The notes beneath the pieces are model-generated. The model saw only the letters and a program-made list of their open reading frames with translations. It made no database searches and was not told the origin of the DNA. Shown here in pieces: positions 51,211 to 60,143 of a DNA stretch of 64,000 nucleotides (position 1 is the first letter of the stretch; each line of letters starts with the position of its first letter). The DNA lies in NCBI RefSeq assembly GCF_042611095.1, contig NZ_JBHFPV010000002.1, forward strand, positions 496,001 to 560,000, given 5' to 3'. The stretch comes from Meishania litoralis (GTDB lineage: Bacteria; Bacteroidota; Bacteroidia; Flavobacteriales; Flavobacteriaceae). Position numbers and translations under genes: made by a program.

Positions 51211-53030
51211 AAGGATATCTTCTTGCCCGATGTATCGATAGTGGCCAAGTGAAAACTCGATTGCAAATCGTACAACCTAAACACCTTGGACTCGCTTTTT
51301 TGCGTAGGGAGTCCATAATCCAAAAAAGTAGTAACCTTCAAGACTGCGGGCACCTTGTTTTCTTCGTACCGATAATTCAAGTTAAGCTTCCAATCACCTT
51401 CCAAGGAATCGTCCAAAAAAAACTGCTTGCTAGAATATCCCTTTTTTTGTGCCATTTCCATTTCTGGCGTCGATTTGTCATAATTGTTCCAAAGTACAAA
51501 AAGGTCTTCGGGGTCGGTCAATTGTATTTCGAATTCAAAATCGTCTAGATTCCATTCCAATAAAACCCTTGTCGTCGCGACTTCGAGTTCTTTGTTAATC
51601 TGATTTTCCGATATATCTAGTTCTTTACGTCTTTGCCTTAGAATATTGTTCGTCTCTACCGAAATGAGCAAATCGGCACCAAAGGGGTCAAAAGCAATGG
51701 AATCGAATAACACAATGGCCTTTTCGTACCTCGCGTACCTCAAAAGGGCTTTCGTATAATCGCCCACTTCATTTTGAGCATTGGCGACGTCTCGATTCGA
51801 TTGGGCCGCACTAGACCTAAGTTTGAGTATGTCGAGATAGTGCTGAAGGGCCAGCCCATACTGTCCCATTTCTTCCAAAAAATATGCGATTGCCTTTCTT
51901 ACGGCAACATTGTCAGCGAAACTTTGCTTCGCCATTTCAAGGATGGCAATTGCATTTGTTTCGTCTTGCCATCGTTTTAAAAAATATCTGGAGGTCTCAA
52001 AAAAGTAAACCGGTGAGTCCAAATGGTTTTCCTTGTCTTCATTAAAAATTGTCCATGCCTTTTGCCTCGATTTCGCTTCTTCATATTTCTCGATAAAATC
52101 AAACTTTTTTGGCGTATACCTTGTCGGTTTGTTGGATTCTTTAGTTAAACTATCTACCAAACCCCTGTTATTATAGACTCTTTCTACATCAAGCTCGTCA
52201 ATACGCGTCTTTTCTTTTGTATTGATAATGATTACCCCTCCTGCCCCTTGCGGGCCGTATTTGAAAGCCCCATTTCTTTTCATCACGGCTATACGGTCAA
52301 TTTCGCTAGGAATCAACCACGTAGGAGTCTGCTCATATATTATACCATCTACATCGAAAATTGCAGCTGGCGGCGGGCTTTCGTTATTAATAGAACCGGG
52401 GTTCCAAAGATAAACTCTTGGCGGAGTTGTATCCCTGTGAACGACCATATTCGGAAAATGAGATCGTAATGAGGTCAAAAAATCATTACCTGTCGGAAGT
52501 ATCTGATCACCGTCAACTATCCGCATTGAAAATGAAGTGCGATCTTTATCCAAAATGCCCCTCGAAGTCTTTATCAAATTCTTATTGGTAGGGTATTCGG
52601 CCAGTAGGTCTTTTTGGGTCTTTACCCTCCTTTTCTTCACTTGTACCTCGTCCAATTCTTGAACGTTTATGAACAATTGCACATTCAAGCGGTCTATATG
52701 ATCCTCAATGGCAATCTGTTTCGTATGCATACCCACATGTGAAAAAACAAGTGTATCAGCCACTTTTACGTCAATCTCATAAAAACCCCTCTTATCTGTC
52801 TGGGCACCCTCTAAAGTTCCCTTGAGCGTAATGGAGACACCTTCCAAAGGCCGATTTTCATAATCGGTAACGGTTCCGCTTAGGCTTATGGTCGATTCTT
52901 GTGCCGAAAGTGAAAAGCTAATGATGGCAAGGGACAGGAAAATGGTTTTTTTTAAGCCTAAAATATATCCTAGGTCAAAAAATGGGGCTTTGCCGAACAC
53001 CAGAAATAGTTCTCTATCGAAATACCCCAT
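51207..53030 (-). CDS. CarboxypepD_reg/TonB-plug/TPR/DUF2135-like protein, paralogue 3
   Basis: 607 residues from ATG 53030. Domains in order: a CarboxypepD_reg unit (about 45-125, SLSGTVTDYENRPLEGVSI), a TonB-receptor-type plug ending YGPQGAGGVIIINTK (about 130-270), helical TPR-like repeats (about 330-450), and a C-terminal beta domain with TRVLLEWNLDDFEFEIQLTD and KGYSSKQFFLDDSLEGDW that resembles DUF2135. The barrel of true TonB receptors is missing. Oddity: the clear signal peptide (KKTIFLSLAIISFSLSAQ) begins at residue 27 after a 26-residue leader with no ATG next to it. Third gene transcribed in a row of three paralogues; 35 bases after the second. Confidence 0.82.
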   Translation of the reverse strand: MGYFDRELFLVFGKAPFFDLGYILGLKKTIFLSLAIISFSLSAQESTISLSGTVTDYENRPLEGVSITLKGTLEGAQTDKRGFYEIDVKVADTLVFSHVGMHTKQIAIEDHIDRLNVQLFINVQELDEVQVKKRRVKTQKDLLAEYPTNKNLIKTSRGILDKDRTSFSMRIVDGDQILPTGNDFLTSLRSHFPNMVVHRDTTPPRVYLWNPGSINNESPPPAAIFDVDGIIYEQTPTWLIPSEIDRIAVMKRNGAFKYGPQGAGGVIIINTKEKTRIDELDVERVYNNRGLVDSLTKESNKPTRYTPKKFDFIEKYEEAKSRQKAWTIFNEDKENHLDSPVYFFETSRYFLKRWQDETNAIAILEMAKQSFADNVAVRKAIAYFLEEMGQYGLALQHYLDILKLRSSAAQSNRDVANAQNEVGDYTKALLRYARYEKAIVLFDSIAFDPFGADLLISVETNNILRQRRKELDISENQINKELEVATTRVLLEWNLDDFEFEIQLTDPEDLFVLWNNYDKSTPEMEMAQKKGYSSKQFFLDDSLEGDWKLNLNYRYEENKVPAVLKVTTFLDYGLPTQKSESKVFRLYDLQSSFHLATIDTSGKKISF

Positions 53031-53065
53031 ACCATCAATCTTTTGATAAATATCGCCGTTTAAAC

Positions 53066-54817
53066 TTAATTTCGAACCAATCGATTCTGGACCACAAGTT
53101 TTAGAAATTCTATATTAATATTCTTTTCCACCAATGGCAATAGCGTCACTTTTTTGGTCTGTGATGGGCGGCCATAGTCATTATAGGTGGTTGCTTTGAT
53201 GTAGGTAGGATTGAAACCCTTATTGCCAAAATACGTAATATTGATTCTCCAAACTCCCGGCATATTCTCGTCTATAAAAAATTGTTCGCAACTATACCCT
53301 TTGAGCTTTTCGTCTTTGATCATGTCTGCACTGTTCTGCAGTGTATGGCTCGATATAAAATAATGATTTTCGGGATTGACAAACTGCAAATCAAATTCGG
53401 CCTCACTATTGTTCCATTCAAAAAGTACCCTTGTGCCACCTATATCGGCATCTAATATATCGCCATTAGAAATCGACATCTCGTCACCTTTTTGTGCAAT
53501 GAGATTGGTTGATTCAACCTCTATTATACCGTCAATACCTTCAAAGTCACTGGTCGTTGTATCCAATTTTCGCAATTGTTCGTATCGTGCGTATAGTGAC
53601 AATGCCTTTTTATAGAATCCGTTTTCGGTATAACTATTGGCAAGGTCACGATACGACTGTGCGTATCGCGGTCTTTGCTTGAAAATAGCAATATAGATGT
53701 CCATAGCATCTTTTAATTGTCCCCTTTCTTCATAGGTATAGGCCAATGCCTTTAAAACATTCGGGTTATCTGCAAACAACTCCTTCATTTCGTTCAATAT
53801 TCCAAGAGATCTCTCAGTATTTTTCCATTTGTTCAAAAAGACATTGGACGACTCTATAAAAAAATAGGCCGAATTACCGAACAACTTCTTCTGTTCTTCA
53901 TAGATCCGAAATGCATCATCGGCCGAATCAGCCGAATCGATTAAGCCGATATAGTTGGGCGGTTCTCTGGTGAGTTTGCTGACACCGGTCTTTTCGTCAA
54001 AAATATTGTTGCGAAGTTTTGCATGATCGTACACTTTGTTCGTGCCCTCTTCGCGAATCACATTTCCTCTTTTGGTATTAATGATTATTACCCCTCCTGC
54101 AGCAATCTGCCCATATCTTATGACGCCCGCCAGGCCAGGTATGGTGGCTACGCGATCAATATTGTCGATTTGCAAAAAATCAGGTGCCGTTTCGAAAATG
54201 GTACCGTCGACCTCATAGATAACCGGTCTCGGATTATTAGCAGAACTTCTGCCACGCATATAGATTACCCTTTGGGAACTTCCATTGACTCCATCTGCCG
54301 TTGCCACGGTAATCCCCGGAATTTTTCCCTGTAATGCCGTGATCAAGTCTATGGCACTGGGATTTAAATCGGCGCCATCGATGCTAGACATGGAGTATCC
54401 TGTCTTTGTCGCATCGATATAACCATAAGCCGTTCTAAAGATATTCTTATTTGAGGCATAATCAAGCATCAAGCCGCGCTGTCCTTCTGGCTTCTTTTGC
54501 TGCACAACAACTTCATCAAGTTCTTCAACTTTTGGTACCATATCAATATTGAGGATCGAGGTAACATCCTCAACGATGATTTCAACCGTGTGCATACCAA
54601 TGTAGCTGAAGACCAGAACATCCCTAGGTCTTGCCGTTATTTCGTATCGGCCCTTCGAGTCGGTTTGAACCCCTTCTCCAAGGCCCTTTATTGCAATGTT
54701 GGCATTGGCCAAAGGGTAGCCCATGTCGGACACTACACCACTTATCATGTTGACCTTGTCTTGGGAAACTGCAAAAAAACCAATGAATAATAAGAAAAAA
54801 GTAACTGATAGTCTCAT
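53066..54817 (-). CDS. CarboxypepD_reg/TonB-plug/TPR/DUF2135-like protein, paralogue 2
   Basis: 583 residues, the clearest of the three. Signal peptide 1-19 (LSVTFFLLFIGFFAVSQ). CarboxypepD_reg about 22-105 (GVVSDMGYPLANANIAIKG), then a plug with LITALQGKIPGITV and the end signature YGQIAAGGVIIINTK near residue 245, as in SusC-type plugs. TPR-like helices about 305-425 (KALAYTYEERGQLKDAMDIY). From about 460, GGTRVLFEWNNSEAEFDLQF and VNPENHYF to GVWRINITYFGNKG match the DUF2135 layout, a domain otherwise seen in YfaP/TPR-VIT proteins. Without a barrel it cannot be a transporter and is more likely an exported scaffold. Confidence 0.83.
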   Translation of the reverse strand: MRLSVTFFLLFIGFFAVSQDKVNMISGVVSDMGYPLANANIAIKGLGEGVQTDSKGRYEITARPRDVLVFSYIGMHTVEIIVEDVTSILNIDMVPKVEELDEVVVQQKKPEGQRGLMLDYASNKNIFRTAYGYIDATKTGYSMSSIDGADLNPSAIDLITALQGKIPGITVATADGVNGSSQRVIYMRGRSSANNPRPVIYEVDGTIFETAPDFLQIDNIDRVATIPGLAGVIRYGQIAAGGVIIINTKRGNVIREEGTNKVYDHAKLRNNIFDEKTGVSKLTREPPNYIGLIDSADSADDAFRIYEEQKKLFGNSAYFFIESSNVFLNKWKNTERSLGILNEMKELFADNPNVLKALAYTYEERGQLKDAMDIYIAIFKQRPRYAQSYRDLANSYTENGFYKKALSLYARYEQLRKLDTTTSDFEGIDGIIEVESTNLIAQKGDEMSISNGDILDADIGGTRVLFEWNNSEAEFDLQFVNPENHYFISSHTLQNSADMIKDEKLKGYSCEQFFIDENMPGVWRINITYFGNKGFNPTYIKATTYNDYGRPSQTKKVTLLPLVEKNINIEFLKLVVQNRLVRN

Positions 54818-54871
54818 AAAAACAATTTGTGCTAAATATATTACAAATTAAAATTTTGCGACTATTATAGG

Positions 54872-56674
54872 CTAAATCTTCACCTTATAACAGAAATTTA
54901 CCAAATCAAACCGATTCTTAGTTCGAAACAACTCTTGAAGCGTTCTTAATACTAAAAAGTTCTTGGTTACGTTTCGTAATCCCAGTTTATATACTTTGGT
55001 TTCCTTGCGCTGAGAGACGCGTCCGTAGTCATAATATCTTGTTGCCTTCATATAGGTCGGGGTCAATTTTTTATTACCCAGATACTTTGCATTCACCAAC
55101 CAAGTGCCAGGCAATGATTCATCAATCAGAAATTCTTCGCAAGAGTACCCAAGAAGTTTTTCATCGCGAATACGAGCTGCATTTGCGATCAATGCATGCA
55201 TTGAAGTATAATAGTGATTCTCAGGGTTTACAAACTGTAATTCGAATTCCGCTTCACTATCGTTCCATTCAAAAACCAAACGGGTCCCTTTGAAATCTTC
55301 CTCCAGCACGGACTTTTTGACTTCATTCTTGAAAAGTATGTCTCTTCCGTTCAACGTTATAAGGTTATTAAACTCGCGATCCATGATTTTACCAAATGCC
55401 AGGGTATCTTTTTTCAAGAAATCATGGGTTACCAAATAATTATATCGGGCGTATAATGAAGCTGCACGTTTGGTATCATCAATTTCTCTATAACTATTGG
55501 CCAAGTCAAGGTACGATTGGGCATAATTCGGTCTCTGAATAAAAATTTCTTTATATAGTCTATTGGCACCCTCAAAATCAGCATAGCTTTGAAGATAATA
55601 GGCAAGTGCTTTCAAAGCTACAGGGTTAGATGCGAAAGTTTCGATATAAACTTCTAAGATATGGTCCGAAAATGCCAATTCATCGAATTCTTCGCGAAAA
55701 ATTCGAAACATGTCGAGTGTAAAGAAGTAAGAGTCTCCGTAGATTTTACTTTGATCGAGATATATACTCTTGGCTGTTTCAAAATCTTTGGCACGATGTA
55801 AGGCCTTGATGTAATTTGGTTCATTTCTGATTATGTCATCGCCACTAATGGCATCACCTTGATAAATATTTCCCCGAAGTCTGGCCAAATCGAAAGGGCG
55901 GTTGCCATCTTCGTCAGATCCGTGATTGATGTCACTTGTGTTGATAATCACCATTCCTCCAGGTGCAATATCTGGGCCGTACCGACGCGCTGACTGATCG
56001 GGGGGAATGACCCCTATTCTAACTACCTTTCTAATATCCAACTCCACAGGGGCTTCTTTCCAAATATGTCCATCTAGCTCATAGGCTACAGGAGGCTCAC
56101 CCCGTAATGATCCATAACTTGAGACATAAAGAAAACGCTCCCCTCTGATGGTACGAACCGTGAATCCAGGTAATTGTTCGGCAATGGCATCCAATATATC
56201 ACGGGCCTTTCTATTCAAATTTTTGCCGTCAACGACTCGAAGCTCGTAACCGACCAATTCAGGACTGAGGTATCCGAAATTGGAATTAATGATACTCGAA
56301 TCCCTGTAATATTCTCTAGCAAAATATTGCTGCGTTCTACGCTTGCGTTTTGCAACGGTCACCTCTTTTAGCTCTTCGACCTTCTCGAACATCGTAACGT
56401 TCAAGACCCTAGTGACATCTTCGACCTTTATTTCGATAGGTAGCATACCCATGCGCGAAAAAACCAGAACATCACCCTTTTTGGCCTGAATACTATACTT
56501 TCCTTGATTATCTGAAGTTACACCAATATCGCTCCCTTTGACAATAACATTTACACCCTTGAGAACATCATAATCATCTGATATGGTTCCAAAAATAGTT
56601 TTGGTCAACTCTTGGGAAAACACCGAAGCGCAGAAAAGAAAAAAAACCAGCGAACAGATAGATTTTTTCATCAT
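54872..56674 (-). CDS. CarboxypepD_reg/TonB-plug/TPR/DUF2135-like protein, paralogue 1
   Basis: 600 residues from ATG 56672-56674 (MMKKSICSLVFFLFCASVFSQ, a signal peptide); an ATG at 56695 adds seven residues. The same order of domains: CarboxypepD_reg (IFGTISDDYDVLKGVNVIVK), plug with a divergent end YGPDIAPGGMVIINTS, TPR-like helices (ALKALAYYLQSYADFEGANR), and the DUF2135-like end (GTRLVFEWNDSEAEFELQF, GYSCEEFLIDESLPGTW). The plug has replaced several usual residues, so the copies are evolving at different rates. It is the first gene of the three, 55 bases after the M24 peptidase gene. Confidence 0.83.
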   Translation of the reverse strand: MMKKSICSLVFFLFCASVFSQELTKTIFGTISDDYDVLKGVNVIVKGSDIGVTSDNQGKYSIQAKKGDVLVFSRMGMLPIEIKVEDVTRVLNVTMFEKVEELKEVTVAKRKRRTQQYFAREYYRDSSIINSNFGYLSPELVGYELRVVDGKNLNRKARDILDAIAEQLPGFTVRTIRGERFLYVSSYGSLRGEPPVAYELDGHIWKEAPVELDIRKVVRIGVIPPDQSARRYGPDIAPGGMVIINTSDINHGSDEDGNRPFDLARLRGNIYQGDAISGDDIIRNEPNYIKALHRAKDFETAKSIYLDQSKIYGDSYFFTLDMFRIFREEFDELAFSDHILEVYIETFASNPVALKALAYYLQSYADFEGANRLYKEIFIQRPNYAQSYLDLANSYREIDDTKRAASLYARYNYLVTHDFLKKDTLAFGKIMDREFNNLITLNGRDILFKNEVKKSVLEEDFKGTRLVFEWNDSEAEFELQFVNPENHYYTSMHALIANAARIRDEKLLGYSCEEFLIDESLPGTWLVNAKYLGNKKLTPTYMKATRYYDYGRVSQRKETKVYKLGLRNVTKNFLVLRTLQELFRTKNRFDLVNFCYKVKI

Positions 56675-56729
56675 CGGTGCTTGAAACAGTTGCAATTTAT
56701 GGACTGAACCTAAGCGTCATACGATTGAC

Positions 56730-58073
56730 CTAATTTCCTAATTGTTCTTTTTGCCGTGGTATAAGCAATAATTCAGTTTGTCGGCCATTTACGTATCGAA
56801 AGCCATTTTCGCCGAAGAAACCCGCCTCCTCGAACATAATACGAATATCTCTCTTCCACTCCCGAATGTTAACCGTTGTATTCAGTTCAATGGCATAAAC
56901 CGTATTCGGATTCAACGGATAGTTTTCGCCATCATCTTTCATGACACCACCTTGCGCGTCCCACATGCCAATGGTCGTACCGGCAGAGTGTCCATAGAGC
57001 CCCAATGGATGCGTATATATCGCAGGGCGCAGCCCTGCAGCCTTTGCCTCCCCTAAAGCTTTGGCCAAAATCTCGTTGCCTGTACGGCCTTCGGTCATAT
57101 TCTTGGTCAGAAAATCCTGCACTCGATTTCCATCCTTAAAGGCATCGATCAAAAATTGGGGCGCGGTTTTTTCGTTTGGTTTCAGAACATATGCCAGTTC
57201 TTGACAATCGGTGTTCAACCGTAAATAGGTAATGCCAAAATCACAATGCAGCAAATCGCCGGGCAAGATGACCGTATCGCTCGGCCGACCTGAAAACGAA
57301 TAGAGGTGACCGACCAATTCTTCGCTGCTCCTTTGCACATCTACCGTAGGGTGAAACCATGTTTCCAATCCCAAATCGGTTACTTTCTGGCGCATCCACC
57401 ACTCCACTTCCGAGGTTGTCGTAATACCGGGCGTAATCACTTTTTCAGAAAAAGCCTCCGAAATAACGTCATGTGTTATGTCGACCAGTTGGTTGTAAAT
57501 CACCATTTCACGTGGTGTTCTGGTTTCTATCCATCGTACCGCCAATTGTTCGGCCGAACCTACTTTTGAATGGTATTTTTTTGGCAAATATGCCATGAAT
57601 TCATCATGGTCGGTCTTATCAAGCCCGTCGGCAATGTTGTGGTCCTTTGAATAATTAAGACCTATTTTCTTAGGATTGCGCTCTTCTATCAATTGGATCA
57701 GACGTTTCCATTGATCGGGTTCTTCCTCTTTGTTCCAGGCCGATTTGATATTGTCGCCCACATCGTATCTGGCAACTGCCAATTTCTCGATTGTATTCTT
57801 TACCTTATCACGATAAAAAACCAGGATCGTTCTTCTTCGTGCATTCAACCAAGTAGCTGGCAACATAGTCCTCAACACCGGGTCTTCGTTGTATTCCCTG
57901 GAAATTAGAATCCACATATCGATATCGGTATTGTCCATCAACTTGGGAAGCAAATTATCGAACCGGTCGGCCAAAATCTCATCAACGACCCTTGCCCTTT
58001 CATTTTCGGGAAGTATTTGCTGGGCAGAGACCATCATCGTAAAGGCGAACATTGAAAATATGATTTTCTTCAT
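56730..58073 (-). CDS. Secreted M24-family metallopeptidase
   Basis: 447 residues from ATG 58071-58073 (MKKIIFSMFAFTMMVSAQ, a signal peptide); a start at 58121 would hide it. The N-terminal domain (about 20-190) is the creatinase-type substrate domain, and the C-terminal pita-bread domain carries the metal ligands: aspartates in LLHCDFGITYLRLNTDCQ, a histidine in THPLGLYGHSAGT, and glutamates in AIELNTTV and FEEAGFF. The family includes Xaa-Pro aminopeptidases. It lies just upstream of the three plug-TPR genes and might be co-transcribed with them. Confidence 0.85.
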   Translation of the reverse strand: MKKIIFSMFAFTMMVSAQQILPENERARVVDEILADRFDNLLPKLMDNTDIDMWILISREYNEDPVLRTMLPATWLNARRRTILVFYRDKVKNTIEKLAVARYDVGDNIKSAWNKEEEPDQWKRLIQLIEERNPKKIGLNYSKDHNIADGLDKTDHDEFMAYLPKKYHSKVGSAEQLAVRWIETRTPREMVIYNQLVDITHDVISEAFSEKVITPGITTTSEVEWWMRQKVTDLGLETWFHPTVDVQRSSEELVGHLYSFSGRPSDTVILPGDLLHCDFGITYLRLNTDCQELAYVLKPNEKTAPQFLIDAFKDGNRVQDFLTKNMTEGRTGNEILAKALGEAKAAGLRPAIYTHPLGLYGHSAGTTIGMWDAQGGVMKDDGENYPLNPNTVYAIELNTTVNIREWKRDIRIMFEEAGFFGENGFRYVNGRQTELLLIPRQKEQLGN

Positions 58074-58135
58074 ATACTTTATGGATTTTGCATTAAAATA
58101 CGAAAAAACACAATTTGACAAATTTCAAAAATGAA

Positions 58136-59215
58136 TCACATTCTGTCCAAAGCGATCTGGACGGTTTTCTTCCTGGCAATTTTATTGTTGGGCGTAAAAA
58201 CAAACTCGGGCACCCCATATATTTCTTTGGGCACCTCAAACTTTTCAAGGTTCGATAGTTCCTTCAGTTTTCTGTCCAATTTCTGGGTATCATGGACGCC
58301 TTCCACGATCAGCACCAATTTTTCACCTAAATCCTCATCAGGAAGTCCCGTTACGAAAAACGGCTTAGGAATAGTTTCTTCCAATTTGGATTCAATCTGC
58401 TCAGGAAACAATTTTATTCCACCTGAATTAATGATATTATCATAGCGGCCCAACCATTCAAATTCATTTTTCGAGATTAACCGAACTACATCATTGGTCA
58501 TGATAATTTCTTCGCAAATGTGCGGAGCATCTATAATCAAACAACTTCTTTTATCTTGAGATATATTGATTTCCGGAAGGACCTTAAAATGGGCATCGGC
58601 CTCGGTAGATCTGATATTACCCATCTTTCTTGCCGCGATATGGGTTATGGTCTCAGTCATTCCGTATGTTTCGTAAATCTCGCAATCAACACTTCGTAAC
58701 TTCGTTCTTAAAGCATTGGAAATGGGCGCGCCACCTACGATCAACGTTTTGATGTTATTCAGTTTTTTCAGGGAATTAGCGACCTGAATCGGAACCATTG
58801 CACAAAAGTCATAGCGCTTTGAAAGCAATTCGAGCGGATTTGAGGAGGGTTGCAAATAATCAAGTTCAAGACCGAGTACCATTGCCCTTACCAACATCAT
58901 TTTACCCGCTATAAACTCGGCAGGCAAACAATGTAAGGCCTTATCTCCCGGTCTCAATCCAAAGAACTTACTGGTGGCCAGGGCCGAATTGACCATATGC
59001 TGCTTCTTTAATAGAATTTGCTTCGGCTTTCCGGTAGAACCCGATGTTCTGACAGATATATGGGGGGTCTCGTTGCACCAATCGAGCAGAAAATCGCCTA
59101 TCGCATGTTCATAAGGGTCCCCCTCCTTGACGAGACTATACCCGACTTCCTTTAGGCCTTCCTTGGAAAAATGAATGCCGTTGAGTTTAAATTGCGGGTG
59201 AATTTCATTCGTCAT
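58136..59215 (-). CDS. menE: o-Succinylbenzoate-CoA ligase
   Basis: 359 residues, a short adenylate-forming enzyme typical of flavobacterial MenE. The ATP loop is SVRTSGSTGKPKQILLKK, the A5 motif YETYGMTETITHIAARKMG, and the C-terminal lysine and NNKIARKKTVQ lie at the end. It activates o-succinylbenzoate with CoA in menaquinone synthesis. The assignment rests on the overlap with the CPBP and menC genes; the last two thirds of a full-length acyl-CoA ligase are present, but the N-terminal part is short. It overlaps the upstream gene by 11 bases. Confidence 0.85.
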   Translation of the reverse strand: MTNEIHPQFKLNGIHFSKEGLKEVGYSLVKEGDPYEHAIGDFLLDWCNETPHISVRTSGSTGKPKQILLKKQHMVNSALATSKFFGLRPGDKALHCLPAEFIAGKMMLVRAMVLGLELDYLQPSSNPLELLSKRYDFCAMVPIQVANSLKKLNNIKTLIVGGAPISNALRTKLRSVDCEIYETYGMTETITHIAARKMGNIRSTEADAHFKVLPEINISQDKRSCLIIDAPHICEEIIMTNDVVRLISKNEFEWLGRYDNIINSGGIKLFPEQIESKLEETIPKPFFVTGLPDEDLGEKLVLIVEGVHDTQKLDRKLKELSNLEKFEVPKEIYGVPEFVFTPNNKIARKKTVQIALDRM

Positions 59216-60143
59216 CTATTGGTGCTGTATTTGTCGCTAGAAAAACTTCTTTGGTTTCGACTCTTCCGGTCAACCTATCTTTCCAATCGGTCCATCCATA
59301 TTTACGTGCAAAAACAAATAATAAAATAGGAAATATTACGAATACGGGAACAAAGGCATCGAAGCCCAAAGTTGGCTCGGCCACATATTTATATGCAGCA
59401 TCTACCTGAAAGGCGGTACTGTCGGCCGTAACCAACAAAGCGGTCACCAAATTATTGGACGCATGAAAGCCAAGGGCCAATTCAAGACCTCTATCCATTA
59501 AGGTCATTATTCCCAAAAAGAACCCTGTGCCAATATAATAGACCATGATACCGGCACCCATTTTTTCCACTTCGGGGTTGCCAATATGCATAAGGCCGAA
59601 CAATACCGATGTCACTACCAATGGCACCCATCGATTTTTGGCCATAATACCCAGCCCTTGAATCATATACCCCCTAAAGAGATATTCCTCGAAACTGGTC
59701 TGAATCGGAATCAACAGCAAAGCGATTATCATAAGGTATAGAAAGGGCTCGGGTTTAAAATTGAAAACATAATCTTCTGGAGAAAAATACATGTCTATCG
59801 CGGTCAACGAAATGGTAATCGCCGCCCAAAGACCAAAGGCAAAAAATACTCTTTTCCAATCAATTTTTCTTCTTGACGTGGTCAACGAAGTCAATGTCTG
59901 CTTATGTATGTACTTTACCCAAAGAAACAACAATACGATACCCACCACAAAAGGCACCAACATTTCGACCAAAAAACGATTGGCCCCTTTTTTCGCTATT
60001 TCAGAGGCCATTAGGGCCTCTACATCAATATTCAAAAATTTGATCACGGCATAGTTCAATGCCATCAAACCGATAAATCCCATGGGGATCAAAAAATATT
60101 TCCAAAGGCCCAATTCGCCTTTATAACCCTGTTCTACGTACAT
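59205..60143 (-). CDS. CPBP-family intramembrane protease
   Basis: 312 residues with about 8 membrane helices. The CPBP (CAAX protease/bacteriocin-processing) motifs are present: EE-x-x-x-R as FEEYLFRG, then FGLMHIGNPE, and the late HASNN (H-x-x-x-N). The family cleaves within the membrane, in bacteria often with unknown substrates. It is wedged between menC and menE with overlaps at both ends (10 and 11 bases), so it is translated from the same message as the menaquinone genes. A role in quinone synthesis itself is not shown. Confidence 0.85.
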   Translation of the reverse strand: MYVEQGYKGELGLWKYFLIPMGFIGLMALNYAVIKFLNIDVEALMASEIAKKGANRFLVEMLVPFVVGIVLLFLWVKYIHKQTLTSLTTSRRKIDWKRVFFAFGLWAAITISLTAIDMYFSPEDYVFNFKPEPFLYLMIIALLLIPIQTSFEEYLFRGYMIQGLGIMAKNRWVPLVVTSVLFGLMHIGNPEVEKMGAGIMVYYIGTGFFLGIMTLMDRGLELALGFHASNNLVTALLVTADSTAFQVDAAYKYVAEPTLGFDAFVPVFVIFPILLFVFARKYGWTDWKDRLTGRVETKEVFLATNTAPIDDE

